Shown here: in pieces, positions 8,923 through 17,110 of the stretch
Layout: every line of letters starts with the position of its first letter
How positions within the stretch are numbered: position 1 is the stretch's first letter
Source of the DNA: Mesonia sp008017825
GTDB taxonomy: Bacteria > Bacteroidota > Bacteroidia > Flavobacteriales > Flavobacteriaceae
Direction: 5' to 3'
DNA: 64,000 nt
Assembly: GCF_008017825.1 (NCBI RefSeq)
Contig: NZ_VRLS01000040.1
Coordinates: forward strand, 1 to 64,000
The notes under the pieces: generated by a model
Databases searched by the model: none
The model's input: the letters and a program-made list of their open reading frames with translations, nothing else
What the model was told of the DNA's origin: nothing
Program-made: the position numbers and the translations under genes

Positions 8923-9340
8923 CTGCTAAACCTTTCCAAATTAAATAATTCATTCAGACGAGCTTGTTTAACTACGTTGAATCTGCGATTTCAACAATTC
9001 TAGTACGTCATGCTGAACTCGTTTCAGCATCTCATCGATACTCTTCATAAACTATTCAAAATGTCACGCGTCATACTAAACCTTCAAATCGAATAATCCA
9101 TTCAGGCGGACTTGTTTAACTACGTTGAATCTGCGATTTCAACATCTCTAATACGTCATGCTGAACTCGTTTCAGCATCTCATCGATACTCTTCATAAAC
9201 TATTCAAAATATAACGTGAAATACTTAGTCGGCTCATTTCAACATTTCAAGCCACTTTGTTAGGCAGAACCTATACGAATTAAAAAAATTATTCAAGCGG
9301 GCTTGATTAACTACGTTGAATCTGCGATTTCAGCATCTCA
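8923..9340. repeat. 148-bp tandem repeat, two full copies and one partial
   Basis: This gene-free stretch consists of copy 1 (about 8923-9062), copy 2 (about 9071-9210) and a partial copy 3 (about 9262-9340). The shared core AACTACGTTGAATCTGCG starts at 8970, 9118 and 9309. Copies 1 and 2 also share a perfect hairpin, ATGCTGAA-ctcgt-TTCAGCAT (9010-9030 in copy 1). The region lies between convergent genes, so the hairpins might also act as terminators. A related fragment, GAAATCGCAGATTCA, occurs inverted at 34644. Confidence 0.8.
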
Positions 9341-9342
9341 AA

Positions 9343-10443
9343 CTACTTTTTATTACCTGACGCATCTTTAAAATATTCCTTCATCTCTCTTACCGTTTTC
9401 CTAGCTGTTTTTCCCACCCCATAAATAGTTGCCGAGGCAAAACCAGTCCAATTTCCATAACCCACCAACCATAATTGTGGTTCCTTTATAGATCGAGTAG
9501 CTTCTGTTGCTATCTTATTGTTATCTATAATATCTAATGACTCTAAATGGCTCAAATTAGCTTTAAAACCCGTACACCAAATCACAGCATCAAACTCCTC
9601 TTTTGTTCCATCTTCCCAAATAACTCCGTTCTTATAAAAAGACGTAAAGGGACGCTGGTGCTGAAACACATCACGTTGAAGTCCGTCACGCACACTTTCT
9701 ACTTGAACAATATCACTTAAGGAAACCTTTTCATTTTGATTCGGACTCTTTTCGCCGCCAAAAAAACGCTTGTTTGCTTGTTGAAAGAGATAACGGCCAT
9801 CAATCTCTTCTGGTAAAAATACGGGAGGCCTAAGTGTAATCCAAGTCGTTTTAGCCACTTGAGATACTTCTGCTAGAATTTGCGCTCCAGAATTTCCACT
9901 ACCTACGACCAATACTTTTTTATCTTTTAAACCCTCAGGATTTTTATAATCTACAGAATGAATTTGTTCTCCCTCATATAAATCACGATCTGTGTAGTTG
10001 GGAATAAAAGGATTTTTTGCAGTACCGGTAGCACTTACTAGGGTTCTACTGTAATAAACCCCTTGAGTCGTAGTGATCTTAAAATACTCTTTTTCCTTAG
10101 TTACTTTTTCTACCGTCGTTTTTCTTTGTATAGGGAAATCATAACGCTTTTCATACTGAGTCAAATAGTCGATAAATTCAGTTTTAGTAGGGTATTCCTT
10201 TTTAGTAGAAGGCATCTGCCAACCCGATAGAGAACTGTAGGTGGAGGGAGAAAACAACTTTAAGCTATCCCAAGTATGCTGCCAAGCCCCTCCAGGACTT
10301 TCTTGATCATCTAAAATTAAATAGTTGAAGTCTGTCCGCTTTAAAAAATAGGCAACAGAGATTCCTGCTTGTCCGCCTCCTATAATTATAATATCATATA
10401 CTTTATGACCCTTATATTCTGTCATACTTGTGGTTTTATACAT
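9343..10443 (-). CDS. ArsO-like flavin-containing monooxygenase
   Basis: This 366-aa flavoprotein has an FAD motif IGGGQAG at 21-27, a second Rossmann motif VVGSGNSG for NADPH in the middle, and a CTGFKAN motif towards the C terminus, the usual order in small bacterial FMO-type enzymes. The WQMPS-like segment and the length match the ArsO family, found in some arsenic-resistance loci. No ars genes are adjacent, so arsenic chemistry is not shown here and another small substrate is possible. Residue M7 (10425) is an alternative start. It is divergent from the J-domain gene at 10751. Confidence 0.65.
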   Translation of the reverse strand: MYKTTSMTEYKGHKVYDIIIIGGGQAGISVAYFLKRTDFNYLILDDQESPGGAWQHTWDSLKLFSPSTYSSLSGWQMPSTKKEYPTKTEFIDYLTQYEKRYDFPIQRKTTVEKVTKEKEYFKITTTQGVYYSRTLVSATGTAKNPFIPNYTDRDLYEGEQIHSVDYKNPEGLKDKKVLVVGSGNSGAQILAEVSQVAKTTWITLRPPVFLPEEIDGRYLFQQANKRFFGGEKSPNQNEKVSLSDIVQVESVRDGLQRDVFQHQRPFTSFYKNGVIWEDGTKEEFDAVIWCTGFKANLSHLESLDIIDNNKIATEATRSIKEPQLWLVGYGNWTGFASATIYGVGKTARKTVREMKEYFKDASGNKK

Positions 10444-10750
10444 TCGAGTGAATGTAATTCTTAAGCTTATTTAAAAGAGTTAAACCCTATTCATAAGCAA
10501 GGTAACTACTTTTAATTACAATTTTGTATGCTTGTAATTGAAAGAAATATTACTTCCGTAGACTTTGTGAAGATCTATTAAGAAAATGGAATAGGGGAAA
10601 GCGCCAATTTTGGTTACATTTATTTACTGATGATAAACATTTTTTTTAGCATATAAAGAGGTAAAAGCCTCTGCCTAAAATAATTAAATTAATAAAGCTT
10701 TTCTTAGCTCATCATGTAAAATTATCACGTACTTTCGCGCCCTCAAATAA
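10444..10750. other. Divergent intergenic region with a palindrome
   Basis: This 307-bp spacer separates two divergent genes. It holds the inverted repeat at 10514-10539 and, next to the right-hand gene, TACTTTCG at 10730-10737, one base off the TAnnTTTG consensus. I see no small ORF or RNA gene in it. Confidence 0.5.
10514..10539. promoter_or_regulatory. Candidate operator palindrome
   Basis: AATTACAA (10514-10521) and TTGTAATT (10532-10539) form a perfect 8-bp inverted repeat with a 10-bp spacer, 71 bp upstream of the monooxygenase start. This geometry is typical of a dimeric HTH repressor site. No regulator gene is adjacent, so its partner is unknown. Confidence 0.4.
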
Positions 10751-11209
10751 ATGTTGAATATGAAGCGCATAAACGAATATAAGAAGCTCTTTGGAGTGGA
10801 AAAAGAAATTGAATTAAAAGACTTAAAAAAAAGTTACCGTAATTTGGTAAAAGAATGGCATCCAGATAAATTTCAAGATAGCGATAAAGCAAAAGAAGAA
10901 GCAGAGATTAAAAGTCGAAAAATAATTGATGGGTATCACTTTTTAGTGAGTATTGCACCAGAAACTATTGCGGCTAATTTAGATGCATATACAGAAACCA
11001 TCACTAATTCTGGAATTGCAGATTACCAGCATAAAGGTTTATTGCTAGAAATTACTTTCTTAGACGGAAACACTTACGAATATTTTGGGGTTACGAAACC
11101 TACGTACATTAAAATGATTAACAGTAATAAATTGAATCGTTTTGCTAAACGTTCAATTTATCCAAAGTATACCTATAGAAAGTCTAAACGCACTCAAGAA
11201 GAGGCTTAG
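10751..11209 (+). CDS. J-domain/KTSC-domain protein
   Basis: This 152-aa protein joins an N-terminal J domain (about 8-70, with the HPD tripeptide in EWHPDKF) to a C-terminal KTSC-like domain (about 90-145, including TYEYFGVT). J domains stimulate DnaK ATPase; KTSC domains are small and often linked to nucleic-acid proteins, with unclear function. No membrane segment is present, so it should be cytosolic. M4 (10760) is an alternative start. A terminator follows directly, so it is a single-gene unit. Confidence 0.75.
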   Translation: MLNMKRINEYKKLFGVEKEIELKDLKKSYRNLVKEWHPDKFQDSDKAKEEAEIKSRKIIDGYHFLVSIAPETIAANLDAYTETITNSGIADYQHKGLLLEITFLDGNTYEYFGVTKPTYIKMINSNKLNRFAKRSIYPKYTYRKSKRTQEEA

Positions 11210-11223
11210 CATAGCCTAAAAAT

Positions 11224-11258
11224 ACCCTACTCAGAAATTTCTAAGTAGGGTGTTTTTT
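11224..11258 (+). terminator. Terminator between convergent genes
   Basis: ACCCTACT (11224-11231) pairs with AGTAGGGT (11244-11251); the inner AGAAATTTCT extends the stem. The hairpin is followed by GTTTTTTT. It ends the J-domain gene. Confidence 0.85.
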
Positions 11259-11279
11259 TATAGAAAAAGAAGAAAAGAA

Positions 11280-11948
11280 TTAATTCTTTTCTATAAATAA
11301 ATCTTCTTCCTTTAATTCTTCAATAAATTTCTTACTAAACAATCTAATACCTTCTTCGATAAGGTAATCGCTATCAAAGGCTTGTTTTAATTCGATGTTT
11401 ATTTTCCAAATTAAATCTTCCTCCAAGTCTCTTTCACAAAGGCAGTATAAATTTGAAGCTACTTGATGAACTTGAAAATCTTTAAATCCTTCCTCTTCCG
11501 AATAAATGTTCTTGTTTTTCATAAGGTCTTCTTCAAAACTGGCAAAAAACTCATTATAATAACGTACAATGCCTGAATCGGAATCTTTTCCTTCAACGCC
11601 AACTACCTTCGTGACCAATACAGCATCAAATTCATCAGATTTTAATTCAGCAATAAGAGGTTTCCAAGCTTCTATATTTTCGGGTACTTCTAGAAGGTCG
11701 TCTCCAAAAAATGCTAAACTTCCCGTAGCTTGAATCCCTTTTTTGTTTAAAGCTGCAGAGAATTTACTTTCAAAAGTAGTTCTCAACTCTAGACTATTGA
11801 TCATCCCAATGACTAAAACTTTTTGGAATTTCTTTTGTTGAGTCTCCGGTTTACGCCAACTGCTAATTTCTTTTGTAGAGGAGCAAGAAGAAACAAGAAT
11901 GAGTAAAGCGCTTAAAAACAGGTAAGTGAGTGTAGTTTTTTTAGTCAT
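11280..11948 (-). CDS. Putative lipoprotein of unknown function
   Basis: This 222-aa protein has a lipoprotein signal peptide ending in LVSSC (Cys at 22), so it is probably anchored in the cell envelope. The mature part begins with a Ser/Lys-rich linker followed by an alpha/beta domain (VLVIGM near 44-49) that recalls DUF4136-type Bacteroidota lipoproteins, although I cannot confirm the family. An acidic C-terminal part contains two cysteines (CLC). It is monocistronic with its own promoter box. Confidence 0.6.
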   Translation of the reverse strand: MTKKTTLTYLFLSALLILVSSCSSTKEISSWRKPETQQKKFQKVLVIGMINSLELRTTFESKFSAALNKKGIQATGSLAFFGDDLLEVPENIEAWKPLIAELKSDEFDAVLVTKVVGVEGKDSDSGIVRYYNEFFASFEEDLMKNKNIYSEEEGFKDFQVHQVASNLYCLCERDLEEDLIWKINIELKQAFDSDYLIEEGIRLFSKKFIEELKEEDLFIEKN

Positions 11949-11982
11949 TTTCTTGTTTATTATTTATAGATTGTGGTCTTTA

Positions 11983-11990
11983 CAAAAATA
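11983..11990 (-). promoter_or_regulatory. TAnnTTTG promoter box of the lipoprotein gene
   Basis: On the minus strand this reads TATTTTTG, a perfect match, 34 bp upstream of the start at 11948. Confidence 0.5.
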
Positions 11991-12022
11991 ACCATTCCGT
12001 CAAGAAAACTATAATAAAGAAA

Positions 12023-12053
12023 TGCTAATGTCTACTTCTGTTTTGCATTAGCA
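12023..12053 (-). terminator. Terminator of the ThiE-like/helicase operon
   Basis: TGCTAATG (12023-12030) and CATTAGCA (12046-12053) form an 8-bp stem. Read on the minus strand it is followed by a T-rich tract and lies 48 bp after the ThiE-like stop. A T-run also follows on the plus strand. Confidence 0.55.
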
Positions 12054-12100
12054 CTTTTTTGTGCATCATCTTATTTCACAAGATTTCTCGATATAAAAGG

Positions 12101-12730
12101 TTAAAAACTATGACGCTGTTCTTCGGTTACCGAAGCATTCAGTAATTGGTTGTAGGTTCGTATACAATGAAAGTCTTCTGTAATTTCTTCCGCGACAGCG
12201 ATACCAGAAATCCCCGCTGCTAAAATATCTTTGACATCTTCTATTAGAATATTACCCGTGCCAATCATAGGAGTTTCGGTATTTAAAACATCGGTAATGG
12301 CCGTAAATCCGTTCACACCTAAAGTGGTATTATCTTCTTTTGTCGTTGTTTTAAATGGTCCTAAAACTATATAATCAACCTCTTTGCTCAATAAGAACTC
12401 ACAGTCTTGCAGGGTATTCGCTTTTCCTGCCATCATTTGCCAAGTATGTAAATGCTTTCGCAAAGTAGGGTAGGAGTTGGGATTATTCATTAATACCCCA
12501 TCTGCTTTAATTTCTTTAGCAATTTTATAACGATCTTCAATGATGAGTCGTGTTTGAAAGTGAGAAGTGGTCTCTCTAGCTTCTTGGGCAAGTTTTAAAA
12601 ATTTCTTATCAACTAGCTTAGGAATTCCTAATTGTATTAACTCTATACCCGATGTACAGGCATTTTGAATGTTGTCTAAATAATCTTTGGGAGAACTACC
12701 TTGAGCTATGTAATGCAATTTAGGAATCAT
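12101..12730 (-). CDS. Thiamine-phosphate-synthase-like protein (TenI/ThiE fold)
   Basis: This 209-aa TIM-barrel protein keeps part of the ThiE pattern, including LIIEDRYKIA and the GPFKTTTK phosphate-binding region. The usual GVHLGQ motif reads GVLMNNP, so the histidine and GQ of true ThiE are lost. That suggests a TenI-like or diverged paralogue rather than the main thiamine phosphate synthase. It sits 29 bp after a half-helicase gene on the same strand, with no other thi genes nearby. Catalytic role uncertain. Confidence 0.65.
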   Translation of the reverse strand: MIPKLHYIAQGSSPKDYLDNIQNACTSGIELIQLGIPKLVDKKFLKLAQEARETTSHFQTRLIIEDRYKIAKEIKADGVLMNNPNSYPTLRKHLHTWQMMAGKANTLQDCEFLLSKEVDYIVLGPFKTTTKEDNTTLGVNGFTAITDVLNTETPMIGTGNILIEDVKDILAAGISGIAVAEEITEDFHCIRTYNQLLNASVTEEQRHSF

Positions 12731-12759
12731 ACGATCTTGTGTGCTTATGAGAATTGGGG

Positions 12760-13380
12760 TTAAATACTGATGTTTTTAGAAAACTCCATAAAGTTAGACT
12801 CAAAACGTTTTAACTTTGGAGAAATTTTTTCTGAATACAGTACGTATTGACATTTTCTAATCATAGCCGTGATAGATAACATGGAAGCATAAGCCGATTG
12901 AGGTACTAAAAATTCGGCGTCGTCTACACTAAAAAGTTTTAACTGAGAGGTGTTGACTCCGTTTAACAAAAATAAATTGTTTAAACTTTTAGGAGTAGAT
13001 ATAAGAATATCTATTCCCATCATAATTTCAGATTTTTGTAAATCTACGTGCATTTTTTCGTGTCCTACATATACCCGTAAAGAATTGTGTTTGGTATATT
13101 TTAAGAAAGCATCGTACATCTCCATCGCCTTCTCCTTATCTTTTACCAAAACAATAGCTCTAGGCGATGTCCCCACCGCTTCGCATTGTAATCTCTGCAA
13201 CGTAGTGATAATAAGCGTAGTGGTTTTACCACTCTCTGGCGGAGCAGAACAATATAAATTAGATCCGCTTTTAATCACTGGAATACTCTCTGCCTGAAAA
13301 GGAGTAGGCTCGGTAATCCCTAGAGATTCTAGTTTATAAAGTATATCTGAATGTAATTTTTTAAAAGGCTTAGGAAACAT
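12760..13380 (-). CDS. Single-domain DEAD-box-like protein (RecA1 half only)
   Basis: This 206-aa protein contains only the N-terminal RecA-like domain of a DEAD-box helicase. A Q motif (TPFQAESIP, near 26-34) and a Walker A-like PPESGKTT are present, but motif II reads VDDAE instead of DEAD, and no helicase C-terminal domain or HRxGR motif follows. It ends cleanly and the downstream 29 bp contain no remnant of a second domain, so it looks like a real short protein, not a broken gene. It may bind ATP or RNA or act as a regulator of full helicases. First gene of a two-gene operon. Confidence 0.65.
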   Translation of the reverse strand: MFPKPFKKLHSDILYKLESLGITEPTPFQAESIPVIKSGSNLYCSAPPESGKTTTLIITTLQRLQCEAVGTSPRAIVLVKDKEKAMEMYDAFLKYTKHNSLRVYVGHEKMHVDLQKSEIMMGIDILISTPKSLNNLFLLNGVNTSQLKLFSVDDAEFLVPQSAYASMLSITAMIRKCQYVLYSEKISPKLKRFESNFMEFSKNISI

Positions 13381-13418
13381 GAATAGGTATTGGATTACAA
13401 ATTATATCTTTCGAAACG

Positions 13419-13426
13419 CAAATATA
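13419..13426 (-). promoter_or_regulatory. TAnnTTTG promoter box of the half-helicase operon
   Basis: Read on the minus strand this is TATATTTG, a perfect consensus, 38 bp upstream of the start at 13380. Confidence 0.5.
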
Positions 13427-13513
13427 CTTACTGTAAATGATTTAAACAGAAGTAGTCTCTTTTTCTATTTTTATTAAAAGAAAAAAGCTTAACATTAATC
13501 AAAAAATGGATGA

Positions 13514-14461
13514 TCAAGATGCTTTCTTCATAACCTCATTTTTAGATGGCTCTGCCATTTGAGCTCTTATTTGCTTAATGGTAAGCGTGCTTCCGTCGTG
13601 ACTCCATCCAGGAGGCCCAAAAACATACATATACTTATGACGCCAATTTTTTGATTTTTTCATATCGTTCCAAATATCTTTGTATTCGTGGGTTAAAATC
13701 ACAAATAAATTAAAAGAGTTGGGAGGTTTAGAAACCCCAAATTCGATATCAACCGATTCATCTAATTCTTTCCACGTCCCGAACATCCGGTCGAAAGCAT
13801 TTAAAATACCTCCGTGGTTTTTATCCATATATTCCAAATTACTCGCGTGGTGCACTTGGTGCATGGTATGCGTGTTTAGGAATTTCTCAATGAACCCCAT
13901 TTTCTTAATATATTGGGTATGCAGTTGAAACTGCCAAAGCGCTTCTATTCCTAAACATACAATAAGCATTTCTGGCGGAAAACCGATCATCACGATCCAC
14001 ACATAAAAAAATGGTTTATAAAATATGGTAAACCATCCGTTACGAACTGCGGTACCTAAATTAAAATTATCTGAAGAATGATGAACAATGTGTGCTGCCC
14101 ATAAAAAACGAACCATATGGTTTTGTCGGTGAAACCAGTAATAAGAAAAATCATCTAAAAGCATACAAGCTAACCATACATACCAAGCATAACCAAAAGA
14201 TTCATATCCTAAGATATTAGTACGAACACCATTTACCATAGGGTTAAACAAGTCATACGCGAAATTAAAAATTAAGATGACCGATACGGTTTTTAAAAGC
14301 GCTCCGAGTATGGCTGAACCTACTCCTAGGGATAAGCTAGATCTTAGATCTTTCCATTTATAAAGTTGTTTGTTGTCAAAAGCTTTACTGTAAGTAAGTT
14401 CTATAGCTATAAATGCTAAAAAACAAGGAACTCCATATACTAGGGGGTTCGTAAAATCCAT
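13514..14461 (-). CDS. Sterol desaturase / fatty acid hydroxylase family protein
   Basis: This 315-aa integral membrane protein has several hydrophobic segments and the histidine clusters of the di-iron fatty acid hydroxylase superfamily: HRQNH, HIVHHSS and HQVHHAS, all in the middle third. These ligate two irons and act on membrane lipids such as sterols, carotenoids or alkyl glycerols. The substrate cannot be read from the sequence. Monocistronic. Confidence 0.85.
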   Translation of the reverse strand: MDFTNPLVYGVPCFLAFIAIELTYSKAFDNKQLYKWKDLRSSLSLGVGSAILGALLKTVSVILIFNFAYDLFNPMVNGVRTNILGYESFGYAWYVWLACMLLDDFSYYWFHRQNHMVRFLWAAHIVHHSSDNFNLGTAVRNGWFTIFYKPFFYVWIVMIGFPPEMLIVCLGIEALWQFQLHTQYIKKMGFIEKFLNTHTMHQVHHASNLEYMDKNHGGILNAFDRMFGTWKELDESVDIEFGVSKPPNSFNLFVILTHEYKDIWNDMKKSKNWRHKYMYVFGPPGWSHDGSTLTIKQIRAQMAEPSKNEVMKKAS

Positions 14462-14682
14462 GTAGGTGTAATTTTCTGGGTGCTAATAGCGAGTAAACTC
14501 CTATTAATATAAAATTTTTCGCAATGTACATTTTATTTTATCGTAAAACCGAGCATTCGTAAAATCTATATCGACAGAGTTTTTTATTTAAATATAAATC
14601 TAGACCCCTCTTGATAGATTTTAGCTCAATAATCTACAGCAAACATATTCATATTTAATCAACAAGATTTGATTATTAATCT

Positions 14683-14817
14683 CCTAGTTTCTTGATGGAA
14701 TGGTCTGGAATAAAAGGAGGGAGCTCAATGACTCTCGCCTTCTCACTCCCGTTTTAGATAGTACAAATATAAGTAAAAACGTTTCAATCCTAGTTTCTTA
14801 ATGGAGTGGTCTGGAAT
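14683..14817. repeat. Pair of 29-bp direct repeats
   Basis: The copies at 14683-14711 and 14789-14817 differ at two positions. The spacer contains a purine-rich block (AGGAGGGAGCTCA) that has a near copy at about 15453-15466, next to the first 51-bp repeat array, so the two intergenic regions share sequence. Confidence 0.6.
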
Positions 14818-14896
14818 CTGCTTTCAGAAATCGATAGCTTCTCGAATACCTATTTAAGAAATAGGAAGATAATGAGCAAATGTAATAACATATAAA

Positions 14897-14924
14897 AACC
14901 CCTAGCTTTTTATAGCTAGAGGTT
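14897..14924 (-). terminator. Terminator of the HTH regulator gene
   Basis: AACC-C-CTAGCT (14897-14907) pairs with AGCTAG-A-GGTT (14914-14924), with one internal mismatch. On the minus strand it is followed by TTTTTATA. It lies 35 bp after the HTH gene stop. Confidence 0.75.
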
Positions 14925-14958
14925 TTCTTTATTTAAATAAAGAAATATGAAAACTAAC

Positions 14959-15372
14959 TTATTTTTGAGCTAATAACTTTTCTAAATAGGTAATCTTTTC
15001 TTGTTCTGCAGCCAAGAGTCGTTCGTAAAGTTTTTTGTTCTCTTGCGTTGCTTCTAGGAGTTTATCTAAGGGGTTGAAGGTGCAATTGTGATTTACTGAA
15101 GGCCCAGCATTTATCGTTGAACCTTCATAATTATTCTGAATATTATTAAAAACCGCCTCATCTGAATAATTCTTGATCGCTTCTGGAGTAACGCCCAGCA
15201 CCTTCGCCACTTGTTCCAGCTTTTCGGCTTCCATAGTTTCACTTTGTTCTAGGTGCGAAACACTTTGTTGACTGATCCCTAATTCTATCGCCAAAGCTTC
15301 TTGCTTCATCCCGCGTAATTCTCTAATGCGACTTATTTTTCTTCCAATATGGGGTGTGGCTGTGGTACTCAT
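14959..15372 (-). CDS. XRE-family helix-turn-helix transcriptional regulator
   Basis: This 137-aa protein has an N-terminal HTH_3 domain (about 9-65; ALAIELGISQQSVSHLEQ is the helix-turn-helix), an Asn-rich linker (about 75-100), and a C-terminal coiled coil (about 105-137, Leu/Glu/Lys heptads). The layout suggests a dimeric DNA-binding protein. No phage or toxin gene is adjacent, so its targets are unknown. It is divergent from the repeat array at 15490. Confidence 0.85.
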   Translation of the reverse strand: MSTTATPHIGRKISRIRELRGMKQEALAIELGISQQSVSHLEQSETMEAEKLEQVAKVLGVTPEAIKNYSDEAVFNNIQNNYEGSTINAGPSVNHNCTFNPLDKLLEATQENKKLYERLLAAEQEKITYLEKLLAQK

Positions 15373-15489
15373 AAAAAACGGACTAATTATAAAACTTAAA
15401 GATAATCAATTTTCAAAAATTGAATAAGAAAACAGCTTAGTTTTTTTTAAGTAGGAGGGGAGCTCAAAAGTATGAAGCTCGATTGTAAA

Positions 15490-15630
15490 AGATTCCTCCG
15501 TTTGTCGGAATGACAGTTCTTTTTAAAGGTAATTTTCAACAGACTTCTACGCTCGCCGGAATAACAGTTCTTTTTGGAGGTAATTTTCGAGAGATTCCTC
15601 CCCTCGTCGGAATGACACCCGAATTGTCAT
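15490..15630. repeat. 51-bp repeat array A (three units)
   Basis: Units start at 15490, 15541 and 15592, each running from AGATTCCTCC through GTCGGAATGACA to GGTAATTTTC. The third is truncated. The period of 51 bp equals 17 codons, so the array stays open in some frames and yields false repetitive ORFs. The same family occurs at 19862 and 20887 in the same orientation. Confidence 0.85.
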
Positions 15631-15708
15631 TGGCTTCGCCGAACCACTTCATTGGCTTTCAGAATGGAGCGCAGCGGAGTGAAGAATCTTTCAATTTGAA
15701 GTTCGATT

Positions 15709-16599
15709 TTAATTCAATTCATCTAGTGAAGGAGGTTCTATATGAATGGTGATATGTGATATTTCCGGTAAATCGTCTTGAAGTTGATCTTGAAGCTGAT
15801 GTGCTAAATAATGTCCTTCTTTTACTGAAATTTCTCCATCTACGATGGCGTGAAGTTCTATTAAGTATTTCATCCCTGCTTTTCTCACAAAACACTTTTC
15901 AGTTCCTTTTATTCCTTTTACTTGGGTAGCTATTGTCCTTATTTCTTCTACAAAATCGTCATACCGATGTTCATCCATAATTTCTCCCAAAGCCGGTCTA
16001 AATATGAGGTAAGCATTATATAAAATAAAAGCAGAGGCAAATAAAGCTGCCCAATCATCAGCTGTTTCATAACCTTCCCCAAAGTATAGGGCAATCGAGA
16101 TGCCTATAAATGCAGTAATGGAGGTGATGGCATCACTTCGATGATGCCAAGCATCGGCCTTTAAAGAAGAGCTGTTTATTTTCTTGCTTTTATAGCGTAC
16201 ATACCGGTAAGAAATCTCTTTCCAAATAATAATTCCGATTAAAACAATTAAGGTCCAAGCTTCAGGTATTTTATGGGGCGTTCTAATATTTATCACACTC
16301 TCATAAGCTATCACTGTAGCTGAAGTGACCAAAAAGGCCACCACGATAAATGTAATTAAAGGCTCTATACGAGAATGCCCGTAAGGGTGATTATCATCTG
16401 GGGGGCGTTGGGCATATTTAAAACCCAGCAAGACAAAGAATGAAGAGAAAATATCGGCTGTAGATTCAATCCCGTCTGCAATCAAAGCATAGGAATTACC
16501 CAGAAAACCAGCTATTAATTTAATAACCGCTAATAGGGTATTTCCTATAATGCTGAAATAAGTGGCCTTTATGGCATACGATTCCTTTGATAATTCCAT
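15709..16599 (-). CDS. Cation diffusion facilitator (CDF) efflux transporter
   Basis: This 296-aa protein has the CDF fold: an N-terminal transmembrane domain of about six helices with metal-site motifs ADGIESTAD (helix 2) and HHRSDA (helix 5), then a cytosolic ferredoxin-like domain (about 210-290). It should export a divalent metal such as Zn, Fe, Co or Cd in exchange for protons. It ends an operon with a DUF2231 membrane protein (3 bp upstream) and a lipoprotein, which suggests a small metal-handling unit. The 3' end lies beside repeat-family sequence. Confidence 0.9.
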   Translation of the reverse strand: MELSKESYAIKATYFSIIGNTLLAVIKLIAGFLGNSYALIADGIESTADIFSSFFVLLGFKYAQRPPDDNHPYGHSRIEPLITFIVVAFLVTSATVIAYESVINIRTPHKIPEAWTLIVLIGIIIWKEISYRYVRYKSKKINSSSLKADAWHHRSDAITSITAFIGISIALYFGEGYETADDWAALFASAFILYNAYLIFRPALGEIMDEHRYDDFVEEIRTIATQVKGIKGTEKCFVRKAGMKYLIELHAIVDGEISVKEGHYLAHQLQDQLQDDLPEISHITIHIEPPSLDELN

Positions 16600-16602
16600 T
16601 TG

Positions 16603-17106
16603 TTATTTTACAAATTCAACACAATCTGCGGTGGGTTGATAGGTACCTGCTCCTTGTTGATATACCAATGAAGCGCCTAAATGACCAGTATAAAAAAGAC
16701 CTCCTAATGCTATGGTAAGTAAAACCAACCCTATAGTTTGCGCTAATTTACGAGATAAGAAGGGAATGAATTTTATACTTAATTGTAGTATTAAATTAAC
16801 AGAATAAACAATCAAGGTTGCATATGCCCACCATTGATGTTCCTGTAAAACTTTTGGATCACAAATTTTACGGACTTCAATGTTATAAGCCAACTCGCCA
16901 GTATAAATAGCTGCCCATCCGCTAAAAACACCAATGGCTAATAATACTAAGCTCATTTGTTTTGCTAAAAAACGATAGGTTTCCTTTTTATAAAAGAAAC
17001 CTATAATTGCAAATAAAGAAGCCAATAGTAGGGTGGCTATGGGTAAATGTACAGAAAGCGGATGCCAAACTTCTTCTCTCCAAAAAGAAGGGATTTGAGA
17101 ATTCAT
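16603..17106 (-). CDS. DUF2231-family membrane protein
   Basis: This 167-aa protein has four predicted membrane helices and an N-terminal HPLSVHLPIA segment typical of DUF2231, in which the histidine is a possible heme or metal ligand. An HQWWAY motif follows in the loop after helix 2. It lies between the CDF transporter and a lipoprotein with gaps of 3-4 bp, so it is co-transcribed and may share a metal or redox role. Function not established. Confidence 0.75.
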   Translation of the reverse strand: MNSQIPSFWREEVWHPLSVHLPIATLLLASLFAIIGFFYKKETYRFLAKQMSLVLLAIGVFSGWAAIYTGELAYNIEVRKICDPKVLQEHQWWAYATLIVYSVNLILQLSIKFIPFLSRKLAQTIGLVLLTIALGGLFYTGHLGASLVYQQGAGTYQPTADCVEFVK

Positions 17107-17110
17107 CTAC

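Larger units (their letters stand above)
14462..14958. other. Gene-free region with a 29-bp direct repeat
   Basis: This 497-bp region contains no ORF I can support. It holds two near-identical 29-mers at 14683-14711 and 14789-14817 (period 106), starting CCTAGTTTCTT and ending GGTCTGGAAT, with two differences. A terminator closes it on the right. Confidence 0.6.

Noticed and set aside
15510..15752. 80-aa ORF on the plus strand
   Set aside because: It lies over repeat array A and the 3' end of the CDF gene; its repeats mirror the 51-bp units.
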